From Patiria miniata (Eukaryota; Echinodermata; Asteroidea; Valvatida; Asterinidae): a DNA stretch of 64,000 nucleotides. The DNA lies in the NCBI RefSeq assembly GCF_015706575.1, contig NW_024037072.1:21453162-21517161 (forward strand), written 5' to 3'. This document shows, in pieces, positions 53,501 through 59,500 of this stretch. Below the pieces are notes generated by a model. That model saw nothing but the letters and a program-made list of their open reading frames with translations, had not been told where the DNA came from and searched no databases. Each line of letters starts with the position of its first letter. Position 1 is the first letter of the stretch. Both the position numbers and the translations under genes were made by a program.

Positions 53501-56500
53501 CCTGTTTTCTTGTAACCATGCACACGTGCAAGACATTAGAATAATGTGCTACATTGTACACTACATATAAAACTGCAGAACTACAGAACTAAACTACAGT
53601 GTTCTCTAAATATATGTTCTAGGCCAAGATTACAAAACATGTTGTTAAAGGGAATGTACAACATTTGCTTTTGCTGCAATTTTCATAAATAAATAGATTT
53701 GGAGGGTTAGTATGTTATATTGTTGCACTGACTTGTTTCATGTTTTGGGTTCGTACGGTAGATGCTGCAAAAACCAAGACAACCAATCATATTCTTGTAC
53801 TCTGGTCCCCTGACCCCACTTAAGTTAAGATGAAACAGAGCAATTTATAGACTTTGGGGAATTGTAAGATCAGAGAATCAGTCTAGCACGCTTGTAGTCT
53901 TCACAGGTGTGTAAGCCACAACTTTACAGGATGCTTTAGTATGTCATTCCCTAACAATCCAGTTAAGATCATTTCGTGATAATTTGATCATTTCGTTTTT
54001 TTGATGTTTGCAAATGTTATATCTTCCCTTTAATACAGATAGGCCTACATATTACAGACACCCTTTTGACCTTAGAAATAAAAATGAAAATATAGCTTTT
54101 TTATAAAAAGTAAATTTCACTTATACATGTATTACTGCAAGCATCTGTGACTTCACAAGATATACATGTTCACTCTATACTCATATAATTTTGTGTACTA
54201 GTAGAAGACAATTGCATAACTTCTAAAAATGTTGAAAACATAAAGTACATGTACATACTGTACTTCTTTGATTCTAAATGGACACAAAAATGGATCCCAT
54301 CTTGTAAATCTACATGTAAATACAGTATCCATGGCAGAATAAACTGAGTGAATGAAACCAAATTTTAAACACTCTCATTTCAAACTGGTAAAAAAAACAA
54401 CGGTTGTATTTTCAAATCCAATTTTACATTAAGTTTGATTATATATTATGGCACACACTTTGGCAGGCACATGCACACACTGTGCAAAACTCATCAATGG
54501 GAATAGGGATTCAATGGGAACACAGCATGGTTCAATATTAAAATCACTGAATGATATCAGACAAATGACTGAGGTTAGTAGGCAAACCAAACCCAAAATG
54601 CAAAACAACCCTTCCCCTTTCTAAACAGGCACCTCCACTGCACATTTTCTACTACCAAACAATATTTTTCCCCAGAAATTCTTTGATTTAAAGGTTTGGA
54701 ATTATATCTAGCAGTGGAATTATAGGGTCTAATATCTTTTAAATGAAATTCTTCTGATCTTCACAATTGCAGCAAAGTTTCAAAAATGTTCAAACATTTT
54801 CATTCAACCAAGCTTTTCCATGCCACACACAAAAATCAATAAGATGCATTCAATTCAAAACAGATGAGCATAGCTGCAACAATGTGGCTCAAAGAATTAA
54901 AAATATCAATTGATATATGCAAATGTGACCAGCATGTTGACATTCCAAAAGCATCATTCATTAAATGATACATGCAGTCAAATATTTATGTCAGAATGTG
55001 ATAGTTAGAATAGTTACATGTATGTTAATTTTGCTAAAAGTCACGCCTTCCAATGGAATGGGCCTCAAATCATCATTAAAAGAAATTATCTGTTTGCTTA
55101 TAATCCCAGTCATCTTGAAAATTTGCTGCCAACAATTCTAATTTGATTGATTCTGATGAGTGACTAATCTGAAAACTATGCATTCTGATTTTTGAATTGA
55201 ATCACAAACTCAAAAGCCACATTGTATCTGTGAGAAAAAAATACCTTCAACTGAAAATAGAGGGGTATAAAAAGAATTTGGTTTTAGTGCACCCACACCC
55301 ATCAACATCTACCCGTAATACTAAGGACACCAAAACAAAAGAATCCCCAAAAAAATTCAAAAAGTAACATTATCATTCACCGGTAATATACAACATTTGC
55401 TTTTGCTGTAATATTGAGGAATGGATGGATTCGGGGTTTGTATTTTATAGCAAATATTGTATAAAGTTTTGTGTTCATACGCTGGAAAAACCAAGAAAAA
55501 AAATACTGCTCTCGTAAGTCTGGTTCCCTGACCCTACTTCAGATGAAACAGAGCATCTTATAGATGTCGGTGGAATTGTCAGGTCAGGGAGTCGGACTAG
55601 CTACCGTAGCTTGAACCCATTCACAAATGTGCAACTGACTGCAAACAAAATGTGGACTAAATAAATTTTGTAAATTGGGGGCAGTATTTGAAAAAAAGGC
55701 AGCTTTTTCCCCCAGCGATGATCGGCCAACCATCATTGGAAATTGATACAAAAATTCCATTTTCTTGAAAAAGACAGCACACCAGGTGCCATGATTTCAC
55801 AGAATGCTTGAAACTATTATTCACTTACAGTCAGTAAGGTATTCCAAAATAATTTGGTAGTTTTGTTTTCTCCCGTTTGCAAATGTTGTATATTACCGTA
55901 CCTTTAACTTTCAACCACGAGAGATCTGTATAGGATTCCAATATGCTCTTTGAAAGAATTGATTTTTTTCCCATGAGGAATTCCTACTTACCCAGAAGTT
56001 GGGAAGCTATAGCTGTCCTGGGAGCCCCATTTGCGGAGTTTCCCGTCGCTACCCGAGGAATTGCTCCCGAAGGACCCTGTTCTGCCCCGCCTTTGGGACT
56101 CGGGCGTCGCCGGCGAGAGTAAGATTTTGGTTCTGGACTTGGTGACATCATTGTACATGGGAGGTCTGGATGGCAAGGGAGAGTGGCTTAAAAACCCTAC
56201 AAAAAAATAATAATAATAAAGCGCAGAAAACATTACTAAGAGAAAAAACACAAAAAAGTTGAAAACAACCTCTGTTATTTATTTGGTTTATTGGTGCATA
56301 TACACAGCAACATGTAGAAGAACCTTACTGATAAATTTGTATATTTTGCATGATACAAATGAATTTCTCTTAACTTGCACTTCATAGTAACACTTTTCTG
56401 GTCTTCATATGATGTATGAGCATAGGTACATGTACAGTGAAATCTTGATAAGTCAAAACTGTTAAGTCAAACAAAAAATCTGTTCCCTTCAGTGTAAAGC

Positions 56501-59500
56501 AATAATATACAACCCTGCTTAACTCAAAACTCTGCTTAATTCAAATTTTGGGTCTGTTCCCTTAAGGTTTGACTTAGTATCAAGATTTCACTACATACAA
56601 GAATGCATGTATTCAATTCCTATAGGCCTATTGTAACAGAAAACCTTTTAGTCTAATTACATGTATCACATATCATCAGTGCACCTGTACGTGTATGTAT
56701 TAATTATGAAAAATATACATTTTAACTGCAACCTGTTTTCTGTTTACATTCAATGATAACATCTTGCAGATAAAATCATTCTCAAACTGTACTTTCACAT
56801 TTGAACATTGTACACTATGATGCTTTATGCACCTTCCTCTATGAATAAATCTCTTGATATAATCTTACAGAAAATATGTACATGTATGTAAATGCCCTTG
56901 GGAAAATGTCAGCTGAATAAATTGATTCCCTTGTGCAAGCATCAATTTTATGGGGACAAGACAATACATACTAACAGTAAAATTAATTTCACAAAGGGTA
57001 AATGTGACCTACTGAGGCAAAATGAGGAATGTCCCCCAAAACCTTGTTTTGAGTAATCGACACCTGAAGTCGCATATACTTGAAAAATCATGTCAAAATC
57101 CATATTGATTGTTTTGTGTTTTTGAGTAGCCACGGTATCCAAAATTCACACTATGCAGTTTGGATGGGAAAAATATACCCACAAAAGTGGAAAAAGTGAA
57201 GACCGTTTTTCACTCCGGGCCGTTGGCGGTGCAATGCTTGTCTTTTTTTAAAAGCCGTTTTTCTTGAAATAAGGTTAGAGAAATTTGGCAGGACTCCAGG
57301 ACACTGTTGAAGTTCCTGCAGCATATCTTTGGAAAAAATTAAGCTACAGATATACATGTAATGTTGGTATCGCTGGAAAGCCAATGATTTGTGCTTTAAC
57401 ATGATACACATAACATGAAAAGTCAAAGTTGGGGTTTATTCCTCATTATGCTATGGCAGGTCACAAATTATTAAGACATTTTTTTATATCACCAGTTTAT
57501 ATTCAACTTCCATTCAAGTAGTTGTCAAAAACTTCACAACCAGTGGCGTAGCCAGGGGGGGGGGGGCAACAGCCCCCTCCCCCTGAAACCTTGTCCCCCT
57601 CCCCCCCCCCTGAGATTTTGAGTTTCTACAAAAATTATCATTGATCTGCATGATGCCCCCCCATGAAATGTTCCAGCCCCCCCCGCCCCCCCCCCCCCCC
57701 CCCCCCCCCCCACTGAAAAATTCCTGGCTACGCCACTGTTCACAACTAATTGATAAGTTGCAGAAATGTGTCTAATTGTTAAAAATGTTATATACATGTA
57801 GATTTTTGAATGAGTTTCATTAAATGCGGCAAAACTCAAAGTGCACGACTGTAATAAACCTGATATACATGTATCTTGGCTCATCATTGCAGACCCCTAT
57901 CCGAAGCCACCGTCCCTGGGGCTTACTTTACAGGTGGAGTTAAACAGCCCCCTCTATCATCACCAAATGCTCAACCAAGACCCTAATCATAAGACTCTGC
58001 AGTGGCATCAGGTGCTAAAAATTGGAGGCGTCAGGTGCTAAAAATTTGGAGGCTGGTGCTTTGGGCACCCGCGAAAACCAATGCCCAATGCCTGAAAATG
58101 AGCCAACATCCACGCAGTAACATTTCCTCAAGAAGCGATTCAATGTACAGTTTCACTTTTAGGATGGGATCGTGACTACTTAGTCATGGGAGGGGGTAGC
58201 CCCATAAATGTGGCCAATTTACTGGACTACCTCCGTAAACATAGGTCACACATCCACATGTACAAAAACGTGTCGCACTTTGCCAAATTTTGATATTCAC
58301 ATTTAGGCTTATTTTGTAGGGGTTTTTTGCTTTAGAAGCATACTCACCCTCTTTATAGGCTAATCAGAAAGTCTGCCTTTTTCAGATGTCTATTTTTCGT
58401 GAAATTTCCAGATTCATTTGCACACGTTTGCATATCAAAATTTCAACATGAAATTTCACAAAAATTAATCATCTGAAAAAGGCAGCACTTTCTGATTAGC
58501 CTATAAAGAGGGTGAGTATGCTTCTAAAGCAAAAAAAACCTACAAACTAAGCCTAAATGTGAAAATCAAAATTTGACAAAGTGCGACACGTTTTTGTACA
58601 TGTGGAAGTGTGGCCTATGTTTACGGAGGTAGTCCAGTAAATAGGCCACATTTATGGGGCTAGGGAGGGGGTATATGGTACAGCCTCCAAATCCTCTAAA
58701 TATTGCTTGCCCAATTTTGAAATATCAGTTTACTGAGTGAAAAATCTCCTCTTTTCAAATCCATACTTGTTACTTTGATGTCAAACGAAATACAAATGTT
58801 TGACTGCTGCATGATTAAAACATTTGGAGACAACCAACCGTGTTTCTTTCTTCTTCTTTTTTGAGTCGAGTTTTTTTGCCAAGTGACCCGACTTGCTTCC
58901 AAGAGTGCCCCTTCATTTTTTAATATTCGACTCTCAATATACTGCCCATGACTTGGAAAGTATTAGTAATCTGAAACGCAACCAGATTATAAACTTTTCA
59001 ATGGTGAATGATATTTGAAGAAACCTTCACCATGTAATGAAACACCACAAAAGTTGATAAAAAAAAGTGATTAAATAAATATTTAAATGAGAAAATTTAA
59101 TGAATGATGGGGAAATACAAGGACCGGGCTGTCATTTTTATTTAAGGAACAGCATGCAGCGTGCGGACTCAAACTTTTACCTCCATGTACTTAAACACTG
59201 CATCCTGTACTATCCTTAACTGAGAGCTTGTTACCCTTACACTTGATTGGAAATATCTCAGAAGCTGCGGGCCAACAAATTCGTGTTCATGCACGAGTCA
59301 CGTGATTGTGCCATGTATTTTCTGGAAGTAGTCTCTTGAGTACAAAAATCAGCTTTTTGACCCCAGTGACCCCATGATGACCTTTGACCCCAGTTTGGTC
59401 TCATGTGACATGTTGGGGCTGGGCTACCGATACTTTTGACAAAGTTTGGTTGAAATCGGTCAAAATATGTAGGAGCACTAGACAATGTCAATGTTTGTTA

